Shown: in pieces, positions 23,275 through 35,047 of the stretch
Layout of the letters: every line of letters starts with the position of its first letter
Position numbering within the stretch: the stretch's first letter is position 1
Notes under the pieces: model-generated
What the model was told of the DNA's origin: nothing
The model's input: only the letters and a program-made list of their open reading frames with translations
Databases searched by the model: none
NCBI GenBank assembly: GCA_038363925.1
Contig: JAQQWL010000004.1
Coordinates: 1,736,001 to 1,800,000, forward strand
Direction of reading: 5' to 3'
DNA length: 64,000 nt
Source: Apiospora phragmitis
Taxonomy: Eukaryota; Ascomycota; Sordariomycetes; Amphisphaeriales; Apiosporaceae
Position numbers and translations under genes: made by a program

Positions 23275-25518
23275 ATGCCGGTTATGCCGAAAAGCTACGA
23301 TGCGAGCTGGGTCCTTGCTGGCTCGGGCGACAACGATGACAACCACGGCTCGGGCCCGAAGATTGGAAACTGGAGTTCTTTGATTGGTATCATCACGTCT
23401 ATTGTCGGAAATATCCTGATCGCCTTGGCCTTGAATGTCCAGAGATATTCGCACATCAAGCTGCAGAAGCGCAAAACGGAAGCAAGGGAAAGGGCGAAAG
23501 AGGCTTTGCGGAGAGCCCAGAATGGCGGGCGGAACGGATACGGCGCAATCAACGACTCGATCGCAGACGCTGACCACGACGCCGGCGAGGAAGATGACGT
23601 ATTGGAATCGCGCCCTCTAATGCATTCAAACGGATCGGGTGACTCGGGTGACTCGTCGTGGAGCGGCACCTCAGCCGACGAGAAGCAAGTCGCATCAACA
23701 TATCTCAAGTCACCATCATGGTGGCTGGGCCAGGTGCTCATGACGGTGGGAGAGATGGGCAACTTCCTGGCCTACGGCTTTGCTCCTGCCTCTATCGTCT
23801 CGCCTCTCGGTGTCGTGGCCTTGATATCCAACTGCGTCATAGCGCCCCTCTTCTTTGGCGAGATTTTTCGTGCCCGGGACTTCTGGGGCGTCGTCATTGC
23901 TGTAGGAGGCGCTATAACCGTTGTGCTGAGCGCAAAACAAGAGGAAACAAAATTAGAGCCTCACGACGTATGGGATGCTATTACAACGATGGAATTCGAG
24001 ATTTACATGGGTATATCCATCTTCCTGATCGTCGTTCTTATGTGGGCTAGTCCCAGATACGGCAACCGTAGCATCCTGATCGATCTAGGTCTTGTTGGGC
24101 TATTTGGTAAGCCTACACTTATTGCTTATTGTTTGAAGATATACTAATACGCAGCAGGTGGCTATACGGCGTTGACCACCAAAGGCGTTTCCTCTATGCT
24201 GTCCTCGACTCTCTGGAGAGCATTCGCAACTCCGGTCACCTACGGTCTACTCCTTGTCCTACTGAGCACTGCAGTGATGCAGGTTCGGTACGTGAACAAA
24301 GCACTTCAACGATTTGATTCGACTCAAGTCATTCCGATCCAGTTTGTCCTGTTTACTCTTTCTGTAATCATTGGAAGTGCGATTCTATACCGCGACTTTG
24401 AGCGCACTACCTTGCAGCAAGGTATCAAGTTTATCGGGGGCTGCTTCTTAACCTTTTTCGGCGTCTTTCTCATTACCAGCGGCCGGCCCCGCCACGACGA
24501 TGAGGATGAACTATCGGATGATGAAAACATCGAAGAGACCATCGGCCTGACGGAACAAGACTCCAGCGGCGATCGTACGGCGAAGCCAAGCAACCACCAA
24601 CCAAGAAGCAGCGTTTCAAGCACTGCCTCCTCCCGTCATTCCTCTCGGCGAGCCTCGCGGATTAGTTTTGCTGAGTCCGGGGTGAATAACCCCTTGAATG
24701 CTGTATTCCACAACACGGGCGTGCCTTCCACAAGAAAGCCCGACGGTTCAGTGTCTCGAACCTCGTTACCCTTGGAATCATCACCATTACTCAATAATCC
24801 CTGGCGGAACTCGGTGGAGGATCGTCCAGCACATCCTGGATTCATGCCGACGTTTTCGGACGATAGTGTGGTCACGATACACTCGGCTACCCCCGCAAAT
24901 ACTGATCCGTCGCCCACTACTGGACTCGGAGCCGCACCTCCCACGACAACATATACTACTACGAATACACAATCAGAGAGACCTACAACCCCACGACCTT
25001 CATTCTCATCGTCCAGACCTCACAGTCATCATTTCTCGAATACGATTATGTCACCCTCACCACTCTCTTCCACCATCACGGCGGTAGTGGCCGACACGCT
25101 ACTACGCGATAATAACACTATGCCCCGGAGGAGATCAATCCGGCGCTTACGGCCGACTATCAGATCTAGTCTTTTTGTCTCCCAGGACGGCGACGATCTC
25201 GAGGCGCAAGAATCAGGTGCCCTGCGGCCCACGGCAACCGAACCGCAGCTTCTTCATCGCACTGCGCCGACAACACCAGCTTCTGGGGACGTGTCTGACC
25301 CAATGATGGGGGCCGAGGAGCGTCAAGGGCTTCGCGGGCGTGCTCGTAGTGTTAGCAACACCCTCGGCGACTTCTTCGGCCGTAAGAGCAAGCGGCGCAA
25401 CACAAATCCTGAAACTAGCTCGAGCAGCAATAGTCCGTCCGGCGAACGTGTATCACCTTCGACGACGACATCAACTGATAACTCTGGACCAGGAGCACAG
25501 CAAGGTGGTGCCGCCTGA
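23275..25518 (+). CDS. NIPA-family magnesium transporter (DUF803)
   Basis: This multi-pass membrane protein belongs to the NIPA family of Mg2+ transporters. Exons are 23275-24106 and 24158-25518, with a 51-nt intron (branch CTAAT), giving 730 aa. The first helix is GIITSIVGNILIALALNVQR. A charged loop follows, then NIPA signatures: PSWWLGQVLMTVGEMGNFLA, YGFAPASIVSPLGVVALISN, APLFFGEIFRARDFWGVVIA, then across the splice junction GYTALTTKGVSSML, FTLSVIIGSAILYRDFE and IKFIGGCFLTFFGVFLIT. About nine helices can be counted. The C-terminal 340 residues are a Ser/Thr/Pro-rich, probably cytoplasmic tail, much longer than in animal NIPA proteins (about 330-360 aa in total). The intron ends in a tandem acceptor (GCAGCAG): using the second AG gives LFGGYT, using the first inserts one residue. 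Confidence 0.92.
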
Positions 25519-26528
25519 GAGAGTCTTGTGGGGGAGGAAGAAATGCTTTTTTTACATGTACGAAAAAGACCTTTGCACTTGTCATTTGAGGCGCGGGCCA
25601 TAGCCACATGCTGTTTTTTGAGAGCGTTCCGAGAGACTGCATTGGATAGGCGTTCAAGTGTCCCCTTCTTTTTGGTCTAATTGTAGGTATGAGGTTGTTC
25701 CCACTATATCGTTAATACCCCTCAATCGTCGTCGAGCTCTTCTTCGAGCCAACGGGCGGCACCTTATAGATTTTATCAATGCAAATAAAAAACCCAACCA
25801 ATCATATGAGCTCACATTAATGTTTCACTTTTTTCCCTCCCTCTTCCCTCTTTCTCTCGTATAGCTGAACTGCCCCCCAAAAATTCCATGTAGAGGGTCA
25901 GCAGCAGCAGTTCAGCATGCCGGATACCCATCTACGAATCCGCCAAACTCTCAGGCGGTCCAATCGAGAAGAGCCTGCTTACCGCTACCCGACTTGGCAT
26001 ATGCACGTTGCCAGGATGGTAGCTCGATAATGACGATATATGTAGGAATGTAGGATTTCCCCATTGCGAAGTGAAAACCGGCCGCGCGGCGGACCACCAC
26101 CAACCACTTTTTGCCATTGGTGATATGCGATGCGGCGCCCCCGGGTTTTAGTAAACGTTCGCATTATGATGTATACAGCCCGCCGTATTGTATCGCTTAT
26201 TCTCTCTGATTTCCTATTTGTTCTGGCAACTGTTCCAATTCCAGGCTGTCACGCACGTAGGCCAAGTGTTTGCTTGCCTTTGCTTCAGCTATATAGGCCA
26301 TTCCTCCTGGCCGGCGTATATTAATACATGCGATGCCGCTGTCAAATATTTGACAGATTGGCGAAGCTCTCTCAGACCAAATAATACTCTTCGTCCATCA
26401 CTTGCATTAGTATGTGCTGCAGATCGAAACCTTCATATAAAAGTGACGTTTCATTATCACCACCCACCCACCCACTGTGACTTTCTGCAGCGGCAGTAGT
26501 TCACACTCGTACTAGTCCAACAACAAAC
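25519..26528. other. Intergenic region between NIPA-like and orphan gene
   Basis: One kb, both neighbours on the plus strand. Pyrimidine-rich tracts (25825-25860) and TATA-like sequence (26290, 26435) precede the next gene. No other gene is visible. Confidence 0.45.
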
Positions 26529-27822
26529 ATGGCCGACATAATAATACCGACGCTGGCGCCGGCGACGAGCAGCAGCCTCATGATCTCCTCCCCCATGGCG
26601 GCCTCTCCCGCGCCCACGCCGTCGACCGTGTACACGCCCGACCCGGGCTGCCTGGACGCGTCCAACCGCGCCAACTACTGGCAGGTCACGACGAGCTGCT
26701 ACCTGGCGAACCTGCCGTACGACGACGCCCCGGGGCCGCCAACAACATCCTCGACGACATCCCGGACTGGCTACGCTGCACCGTCCCCATGTTCGGCGTC
26801 CCGGGCTACGGCAACCCCGAGGCCGCGACCTGCCTCGCGGGCGGACCGGGCTACCCGACGGCCGCGGCGCCCGGGCCGGACGGGGTCAAGACGTACTTCG
26901 CGGGGTGTCCGTCCGGCTACGCCGAGGCGGTCGTCAGCTCGCGGCCGGGCTATGATCCGTACAGTTATTCCGAGGGCAGCTTCGACATCAGCTATTACGT
27001 GACGACGTGTTGTCCCACGTATGTTTCTACCTTTTTCTCTTGGGCGGGGAGGTCTTTTTCCTTTGCTGACATATTTTCTACTACAACAGAGCCTTCCCCT
27101 TCCAAGCCGTCACGCTGGGCCAGGGCCAAACCACCCGCACCTCCCACGACGGGACCGGGTACTCGCTCTTCGTGTACCCGATGCCGGGCTGCTACGCGAC
27201 GTCGATCAAAGAACTATCAGGCGGCAAGGAGCTGCCCATGCAGACGACGTCCAACACGCAGGCCTGGGACAAACGACAAGAACAGCCACCGGAACCGACC
27301 GACGCGACAATCACCTGGGATTACGAGGACGGCACCATGTACGCCCTGCCGCAGATCATGGCCCACACCGTCTTCATGGGCACGCACACCTGCTACGAGG
27401 ACTGCATGTCGTGGCAACAGGTCTACTACCCGGACGGGACGGGGGTCCCCGGCGAGCCCAACTCGGAGACGGGCGAGGTGACGAGGCCGAGGCCGTCCGA
27501 AACAGGAGGCGGAGAAGAGAACAATCCTCTCCCTCCTCCTACAGCCACTGCTACCAATGAAGAAGGAGGAGGAGGTGGTGGCGGAGTGAGCACCCCCACG
27601 GCTACTACTACTATGACCAGCTCAGGAGGTTCAGGGTCAGCATCGGGTGGTGGTGGTAATAATGAGTCTGATAAGCCTGAGGACCCTGCCGATACGGAGT
27701 TGGCTAACGCTCAGTCGCCTGACGTCTCATTGGCATCACCCTTACGAGGCGAATTCAGTGTAGGAAGCTGTAGTATCGTTGCCTTGATAGTTCCTTTGAT
27801 GGTAGCGATTCTAGTTCCGTAG
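26529..27822 (+). CDS. Orphan Cys-rich protein with hydrophobic C-terminus, one frame break
   Basis: I do not recognise a characterised family. ATG at 26529. Exon 1 is 26529-27018, the intron is 27019-27089 (GTATGT, GCTGAC branch, CAG) and exon 2 is 27090-27822. Exon 1 breaks at the GGGG run 26732-26735. One extra G gives a continuous frame (PYDDAPGAANNILDDIPDWL followed by RCTVPMFGVPG), which continues in frame across the intron (TCCPTAFPFQAVTLGQGQTT), 407 aa in total. Conserved-looking Cys residues occur in CYLANLPY, WLRCTV, TYFAGCPSGY, TTCCPTAFPF, MPGCYATS and HTCYEDC. After residue 300 comes a Ser/Thr/Gly/Glu-rich stretch, then a terminal hydrophobic segment (CSIVALIVPLMVAILVP), as in GPI-anchored or tail-anchored proteins. 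No N-terminal signal peptide is visible, which is odd for a GPI protein; an unseen upstream exon is possible. GC-rich third positions support real coding. Confidence 0.75.
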
Positions 27823-28167
27823 AGTGTTGGGTGTTTGAAAACTATCGGACCCATATCCATACTACAAAGCCTAATCTAATGCGTTTAGAACATATCAATT
27901 TTACCTCTTTGGTCATATAGGGAGTCAAGGCGACATTCGCGAACCTTGCAGACTTCAATGACTTGTGCTGTCGCAATAACACTTCAAGTCTTGGTTCATC
28001 AATCAGCTAAATAATACCAAGTGAGCAAAGTCACAAACTGCCGATATGTATATTTGAGTAATGTAAAGAAGAAAAAAGGAAGGTATATTTAACTATGAAT
28101 ACAGCCAGAAGAAACAAAAAAGGAAGAAGCATGCTTCTGTGATCAGAAGCGCGTGGTAAATCTCAAG
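27823..28167. other. Intergenic, 3' of orphan gene
   Basis: AT-rich 345 bp. A run of six A at 28116-28121 would be a T6 Pol III terminator for the minus-strand tRNA, about 47 nt downstream of its 3' end. Confidence 0.4.
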
Positions 28168-28266
28168 TGATGAGAGTGGGATTCGAACCCACGCGGATTG
28201 CTCCACCAGGATGAAGATATTAAGGTGACCTTAACCTGACGCCATAACCAACTCGGCCATCTCACC
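28168..28266 (-). tRNA. tRNA-Leu(AAG) with 17-nt anticodon-loop intron
   Basis: Reverse-strand cloverleaf. The acceptor stem GGTGAGA/TCTCATC has 7 pairs (one G:U) and discriminator A. The D-arm with box A is TGGCCGAGTTGG. The anticodon stem is TCAGG/CCTGG and the T-arm with box B is GTGGG TTCGAAT CCCAC. There is a class II variable arm (GGA-loop-TCC). The loop reads TTAAGG, then a 17-nt intron TCACCTTAATATCTTCA, then T, placing AAG at positions 34-36 (A34 becomes inosine, reading CUU/CUC/CUA). The intron sits one base 3' of the anticodon, the canonical site, and its CCTTAA pairs with the anticodon region. The mature length is 82 nt, normal for tRNA-Leu. Confidence 0.95.
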
Positions 28267-28776
28267 TGTTGCTTGTTGAAGTATGGGAGCTTATGGCGGT
28301 ATATACATGTTATACTCAATGGTGGGCGAGCTACTATTGCATGGCGAGGAAAAAGAGGGGTCGAGCTCCGAGGGGTGAGACAGTACTAGAAAGCTGAAGA
28401 GTGACAACTTCTAGGTAAATTGACTAGCTACCAGAACCAGACTGACTGACATGCACACCAAAATAGGCACTAAAAGTAAGGCTGTGAAATAGATCCGGCG
28501 GCAAAGAAGGCTGTATTGATACACGACTATTAAACACCTTGCTCCTTTCATTCTACCTCATCCGGGGAGTAAGTACGTATGCAATGTCTCCAAGCCAAGG
28601 TTGTGGAATTCATCCTAGTGTTCCTTGTATTCTGCTGTTCCAAAACCATTCACAAATGCGCAAATCTAGTAATGATATGATACACATGGTACCCTCCTGA
28701 ACTACGAAAGGTCGCCGATCTCGGCCAACCATGTAAGCACTTCTCGAGGGAGTAACAAGTCGTTATTAGAGAGCTT
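28267..28776. other. Intergenic, tRNA-Leu to Paf1 3' end
   Basis: Half a kb with no ORF or structured RNA that I can support. It contains tRNA 5' flank and Paf1 3' UTR. Confidence 0.4.
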
Positions 28777-30226
28777 CTAATCTTCTTCGTCACCTTCAGC
28801 ATCGGCGTCTTCCTCCACTTCGACGACCTCCTCGTCGCCTGCGGCATCCTGGTGGTCGTCAACCTCGGCGATTCCGTACGGTTGTGTCTTGAAGCCCTCT
28901 ATCTGCTCCATAACCTGTTCCGTGGGTGCATCCACCGTAACGTGCAGCTCGTCTATGATTTGCTCGTTCTCGTCGGCAAGTCCTGCTTGTACACGTGCGA
29001 TGTTCTTCGTACGCTGAGGCCGGATGGTGCTGCGCTGCATGACAGGGTAGAAGTACGCAGCCTTCTGATGCAGCGCCGTCTCGTCGTTGTGGAAGGCCAG
29101 GAGTAGTTCCTTGTCGTACTTGGTCACATGGTTGAGCTCTGTCTCCTGGGTCGTCTCATAAGCGCGGACGCGCTGGAAGGGGAAAACAGGCTTGCCATCA
29201 TCGTTCTTGATCGGGTAAAGTGAGTCGTCGTCACATTTTGGAGAACCAGGGTCAAACCGCTGACGAAACCTGGCGGCATTGGAACTGGTGTCGGGGAGGA
29301 AGAAGGCGTAGTTCATGGTGTTCTCCGGCTTGGGGTTGTTCGTAGGATCCGTCTCATGAGCCTCCAGCATGGCTTGGAAATTGGCCTCTTCTACTTCGGA
29401 CTTGTCCAGTGGCTGGAACAGGCCATGGAGGAGACGCTTGTCATAAGTAGAGCTGTCGGATACCGGATTGTTTAAGAATTTGATTGTTACGTACGCTCCC
29501 GAGTCTGGGAAGGCTTCTGGGTCGGGCAGCAAGGGGTACGCATCTACGAGACGCAGATTGCGTTTGCTGGGATGCCGTACGCGGGAGCTATCTTTGAGAT
29601 TCGCCTCGGCCGCAGCAAAGCCCTGGTCGATCTTTCTCTTGACATAGGCTGGGGAGTCTCGGTCAGGTTCAGGAGATCGTCGCTTCGGCGCACGCTTGAT
29701 GGGCTTCGGGTTGACACTCCGCAGTGGTCCGCTGCCCTGGTGCGATTTCCCACTCGCAGCAATGTACTCGGTCCTGCGCAAGAATGACACGGCACCATCG
29801 CCTGTCTTGGGCTTGCCGAGCTGTGCTATCGATCGCAAAAGAGGCTTGTCGTGCGGATGGGGTTGGGGCACCTGTGCAGGCGCTTGGATAGCTGGCGGTA
29901 CCACGTATTAGGCTTCTTGTCTTCTCAAGCGAACAAATTGGTATGCTGAACTTACAACTCTCGTCTCCATCGAAGATGCCTGGCATTCCAACCAAATCCA
30001 AGGGCATACCAAGCTCGGCATCTGCCTCAATATTCAAGGGCTGCTCTCGGGCCAGTCTTCCAGCAAAGCTGGGGGCCGTGTAATGTCCACTTGCCAGGCC
30101 AGTGTTCGGAATGTCGAGAAGCTTCGGGGGGTGAGGCGGAGGTGGAAGGGCATTGGAGAATCGGATGCGCGCTATGAAATCTTGGTGAACTGGGCGACGC
30201 TCGCCATTTCGCGATGAGGACGCCAT
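28777..30226 (-). CDS. PAF1: RNA polymerase II-associated factor Paf1
   Basis: Paf1 is the name-giving subunit of the PAF complex, which travels with elongating RNA polymerase II and supports H2B ubiquitination and H3K4 methylation. Exons are 30226-29956 and 29891-28777; the intron (GTAAGT, branch CTAATAC, CAG) is spliced in phase 1, giving 461 aa. The N-terminus QDFIARIRFSNALPPPPHPP corresponds to the conserved start of Paf1 proteins (a short basic segment, then Pro-rich). It continues with LNIEADAELGMPLDLVGMPG, FLRRTEYIA, the strand-rich segment SGAYVTIKFLNNPV and NYAFFLPD. The C-terminus is extremely acidic (VVEVEEDADAEGDEED), a Paf1 hallmark. The nearby WDR70-like gene acts on the same histone mark, but there is no sign of linkage beyond proximity. 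Confidence 0.9.
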
Positions 30227-30967
30227 GTCGAAAAGCGCCCTAGCAGGGTGCGATCAGGCCAATCGTGACGCGATAGAATGAGTCTGTGAAGGTAAGTGTG
30301 TGACGTCTTGAATCTCGTAAGAGGAGAGATCATATGGTAGCAGATCAGGTAGCAGATCAAGAGCGATAGTGATAATGGGTGCAATGTTATCGAAATGTAG
30401 CACGGGCGGCGCGCGATTGATCGCGATTGTCCAAAAGCCCAGTCCTGACAGGCATTTAGGTTCACCAGGTACGTAAAGTACGGTAGCTTAGCTTCACGAC
30501 CTAGTGCACGGGCCCCATTAACTACATTGTATGCCTGACACAATCAACTTTATTCGCATACCGTAGATCGTGACTATGTACTCCGTACTGCACGCAGTGA
30601 ATGAGCATCACCTTCATATCTAAGTGCGAGTAAATCGACTGAATGGATTCCTGAAAGAGCAACTGTGTCATCAAATGGGTATCTAATCTACCACTGAGTG
30701 CAAACTGACTGCAAAGTATCTGATCTCGAATCTAGGCACTTGATCTCAATGCCGATCAAAATCGTCAATCATTCTCCTCCTCAACACATGCCATCTACCA
30801 GTACCATCTCAACTTGATAATCTCGTCTCTCAGCAAGTTGCATCGCATATAATACTAGTACAAGTACCGCCAACATGGACGGTAACAGCAACTCGAGCTT
30901 TCTTCATCATCGTAATATCAATACCAGGCTGTTGCAAACCACTCCAGTCATCCTCTTGATCGCGCCA
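30227..30967. other. Intergenic, Paf1 promoter side
   Basis: Holds the Paf1 promoter/5' UTR. A plus-strand ORF begins at 30875 but overlaps the Pus7 3' region and looks like a shadow. Confidence 0.4.
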
Positions 30968-31405
30968 CTAGAGAACCACACAACGCCAGCCTGTACCAAC
31001 ATCGTCCAGCGATCCCTGCTCAGTTTCCTTCTCCATGTTGTTGTCCACAGTGTCAACAGAAGGAGACTCCTTGACAGCGTCCAATCCACCCGAGGTGTCG
31101 AACTCAGGAGAAACAGTCTCCATGTGAGGCAACTTGGGGCGATGGACGACCTCGAAAGTAGAACCCGCCTCTTTGGCAAAGGCAAATTTAGACTGGGCAG
31201 ATGGAACGGTTGTCTCCTCGGAGGGCGGCGCAACTGGATCCGAAGTTTCGCATGGAGAGGAGCTGCCCGCTCCCACGTCACGATGGCCATCTTGCAATTT
31301 TGGAGGCGCGCAAGTTTCTTTGCCACTGCGAGGCTGGGAGTTCGGCCCGAAACCAATCGCATTGGCTCCAAAGCGAGCTACGGTAGTGTTGCTGCTCCGG
31401 AGCTC
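30968..31405 (-). other. In-frame 145-codon extension after the Pus7 stop codon
   Basis: Directly after the Pus7 TAG (31408-31406) the same frame stays open for 145 codons to a TAG at 30970-30968. It reads as an ordinary protein segment: GANAIGFGPNSQPRSGKETC, PSEETTVPSAQSKFAFAKEA, EVVHRPKLPHMETVSPEFD and KETEQGSLDDVGTGWRCVVL. Third codon positions favour C/G in AAG, GAG, GAC, GTC, GCC and AAC, as in flanking genes. It lacks its own early ATG; the first Met is about 100 codons in. The final CVVL fits a geranylgeranylation CaaX box. It could be a readthrough extension, a former C-terminus cut by a point mutation or sequencing error, or non-coding 3' UTR; two overlapping frames are also open here, which weakens the argument. 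Confidence 0.45.
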
Positions 31406-34173
31406 CTAACCCTGGAGCTCCCGAAGGACAATCGTAGCGTACTCGCTGGAAGGCAGGGCAAACTTGAGAATAACTGCAATCTTGCGTGCCTCCGGGGCAG
31501 GGCTTGCCGTAGGTAAGTTCGGGGAGGTGTCACTGGAGACATCCATTGCGTCGTCCACAGGAGCTGGTGCTTGCTCCTTGAAACCAGTAGCCTGCATTTC
31601 TGACGCAGCAGAAGCAGTGGCAGTCTTTCCGGCGTCTACGTCAGGGTCCGCCGATGGCTCACCCCCTTCGACAATATTGACCTGCTTGTCCACCTTGATT
31701 CTCTTGTTGCTGCCGTCCAGGGAGGTTTGGACCCAGGTATCATTGAATCGGACCTCAGCGTCACCTCCCTCTTCAGCTTTGCGGCGCTCGGTTTCTCTGG
31801 CATCTGCAGCAATTCGGCGGTCATCCTTCTGAATATTGAACCAGCCTGACGGTTTGCCATCCTGATTATTCGTGCCTCGCTCCTGTCGCTCCGGCTGTTC
31901 CTTGGCACGTTGAGCTTGGATGTCGTCCCAATCCGTTGGGACAAGTTGCTCGTTGTCATGTGCGTAGGAATGCACGTAACCTGTAGGGCGGTCGATGAAG
32001 GTACCAATGAACTTGCGATAGGCACCAGTCAGGCTGAACTCCTTCTGTCGGCGTTGCATGTTGTATGGGTCGAGGGCACCGTTCTCTTCCTTGCCCATGA
32101 ACTCGACGTAATACTTGCCGACCTCGTTATCAGGATAAACAATATCGGAACCTGGACAAGGCAAGACCACGTCTCGGATGGTATAGCGGCCTGCCTGGAT
32201 GTCCTCTTCAGTTACCACATGAGCTTCCTCGCGGACTCCAAAGTCATCATCATCGTTCTTCGGAAGATGGATATTTTCCTCGTCATCATCGTCGATTTTG
32301 GCCTTCGCCGGCTGGCTACCATTTGTGAGTACAAGATCTCCTTTCACGATAGAATCGCCAAATAGCTCCCATCGCTTGCTTGCAACAAAGTTCCAAACCA
32401 GCGATTGGTAAGAGTGGAGGTACATGCTGCGCATGTTTCTGGGGATCGACATCAAGGCGCCAACAAAATCATTGGGATGTTTGGCTAGATGCTTGATGAT
32501 ACCAAACTCCAGGTTGCTTCGGCGTGGTAGCTCTTTGCAGGCCTCATCTGCATTGCCGGTCTCCTTGAATCTGGACAGAGCCTTAGCTCGGGCAATGTCG
32601 TCGTAGCGAACGAACTCGCCGGGTCGTGGGACGGAGGTATCGACGGTGGTCAAGGAGGCATCAAACGACAATAGGTCCATGATAGCACCTTCGAAATCAT
32701 CTTTTAGGATCTTAAGGCCAATCTTGTTGGTGCCGATCTCAAAAGTGCCAAATCGTTGCGTGCCAAAATAGTTGATGAAGCCGCGTTCGTGTATGCGCTC
32801 CAAAGCGGTGTCGATTGTAGACTGTGCAATCTCCAGCAACTTCTCGAAAGGCTCGTTCTCACAGTCTCGGAAGACGCAGTCCTTCATAACGATGGTAAAC
32901 TCGTTCCCCTTCAGGCAACCAAGGTACAAGTCTTTTTCCTCGAACTTGAAGTCACCGATCTTGATATCTCTGATCCGGTCGTTGATGAAGAGCATCTTCG
33001 ATGGGTCTCGAGACCTTACGCTGACTCTCTGAGATGTAACAGCACGGCGATCCTTGGTGCCTGCAGTGCTGAACATCTTGGGGTGCTCCTTCAAAATGCG
33101 AGCAATATTGCCCACAGCTTCCATGGTATCTCGGTTCTCCTTGTACAAGGTGAAGTGGAGAAACTTGCCCAGCTTTCTGGGGTTGGGAGCCTGGGGATCA
33201 CCACGTCCATTGCCGCGATTGTTCCATCTCTTGTTCGAGCCAGCAGCTGTAGCAACAATATTGCCATTCTGGTCGGTGCTCGTCTCAATCTTTTCAGAAA
33301 AGGTTTTACGGATTTCCTGTTGTTCATCAGCGATTAATACTCGAAGGGGATGTAAGCAAAGTAACCCACAGCATGGACTTTCGTTCTCATCTGTCGATCC
33401 TCGATCACTGGAAGTTTCATAGAACCGTGTTTGGTAGGTTTCATCTTCGGATTTTCGCATATCTTGTTGTAAAGATTGGTCAGATCATCAAACACAGACT
33501 GGCCCACCAAGTTCACCAGGAACTCGGATTTGGGCTTTGCATCAGCCTCCTTAGAGGCATCGACATCCTTTGACTCGGGTACGGTGCCGCCAACCGCACC
33601 AGAGGGCTGATCAGCGGTTGCATTGGAAGCACCGTTGGCAGCAACGGGATGAGCCGACTGCTCAGGTGTAGCATTTGCAGGCGCATTGGGCACCTGTGTC
33701 TTGCCGGCTTTGGCCGCTTCCTACGATGACGAGTTAATACTGCCTATACAAGATGCAAGCCTTGGCACCAAGCTGGGGGATAGATAAGATAAAACGTACC
33801 TTGCGATTGTACTCTCGGGAGTTCATAGAAAACTCCTCAAGCTTGACAACCTTGCCATCCTTGGTGATTTCATGTACCTGGAAGTCGGTATATCTGCGGA
33901 GAAAGTATCAGCCTGCTACTCCCTTGTAGACGATTGGCAGCCATGAAGATAAGAGTTTGGCGGACCAAGATTAAGCGACCGGAGTTGGAGGCTCGTCGGT
34001 ATCATGATCATGGGATGCCAGGGACTGGGGGTGGTTTGATACGTACCTCTTTCTGGTGACACCGTTCCATGCATGTTCCTTGGGGAGACGAAGTGCAAGA
34101 TGCCCACATTCCGCTCGATGAGACCTCGGACATCCGGGTCATTGCCCTGCGTCATAGCAGTGTGCGTCGCCAT
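31406..34173 (-). CDS. PUS7: tRNA/mRNA pseudouridine synthase Pus7 (TruD family), one frame break
   Basis: Pus7 converts uridine to pseudouridine in tRNA (U13, U35), U2 snRNA and mRNA. ATG at 34173. Exons are 34173-34047, 33893-33800, 33720-33370 and 33316-31406; all junctions stay in frame once one missing base is allowed in the GGGG run 34082-34085. Restored exon 1 reads LHFVSPKEHAWNGVTRKR and joins YTDFQVHEI of exon 2, the family's conserved entry motif. Read literally, exon 1 goes out of frame (SPRNMHGTVSPERG). TruD motifs: STAGTKDRRAVTSQRVSV with the catalytic Asp near residue 280, NYFGTQRFGTFEIGTNKIG near 371, and the C-terminal strand LKFALPSSEYATIVLREL. A Lys/Asp/Glu-rich insert lies at about 500-540. 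The predicted length is 827 aa. The TAG stop at 31408-31406 is followed in frame by a long open extension (30968-31405). Confidence 0.92.
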
Positions 34174-35047
34174 GGCGCTGGACTTCCTCACGTTGGATGT
34201 GTTGTTGACGGGTGGTGTGTGTGGGAGAGCCGTGATGTACAAGGTACCGTTTGTGTAGACAGGAACTTTTTTTAGACTGTCCGAAAAATAGCAGCCAATA
34301 GTGGGGTGGAAAACAGAATCACTGGGATGGATGGGACTAATAAAGAAAGAAAGATAAAAAACGAGTTGGAAGTGTGTAAACGAATCAACGATCTCGGTTG
34401 CTTGTGCCAGCAACCCAATCACCCTGTGCGGTTCTGGAAAAGATTATGCAGCTTGTGCCTTCCCAGTCACAGCGCAGGACTTAGGTGTGCTTTCTTGTGT
34501 CGTGAGAGAAGGCTAGTTTGAGGGCGTGCAACATCAAGTCAGAGGCTTGGTGATGGACGAAGTAGGCACGATCTAGAAGTGGGCCAAAAGTGTGGTCGTT
34601 GCTTGGGTTCAATCAAACATGAGTTGATTGATCAATTGACTGTAACGCTTTTCTTTCCAAGGCATCAAGATGTACCTGTATTGTCCTTTGCACATGGATG
34701 CAGGGGCCTACGCCGGCCAACTACAATTAGCTCTGGGTTGAACTGCAGCGGCATATTTACCACTGAAGTGCTCAACCCCACCAACCCGACCAACGTACAT
34801 GTACACCTACCGAGCTGCCGACAGGAATCAGATTGAGTATAATGTTGCCCAATATTTGCAAACACCTTGTAAATACATAAGATGGATAGTCATATGCACC
34901 ATTTGAAGAATGCCGTGCCCACTAGTCGAATCCAGTATCCCGCCCCGCCCCGCGGTGCCGAAATCCTGTAACATTTTGTTCCCTTTCCGTCCATTGGTCG
35001 TACTTTTGCATATTATGTTGCCGAGAACGAGACACGCACAGAGAGGC

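Noticed and set aside
30875..31516. Plus-strand 213-codon ORF overlapping the Pus7 3' end
   Set aside because: Composition is random-like (Arg/Leu/Ser) and it is antisense to coding sequence; the minus-strand frame has the better codon pattern.
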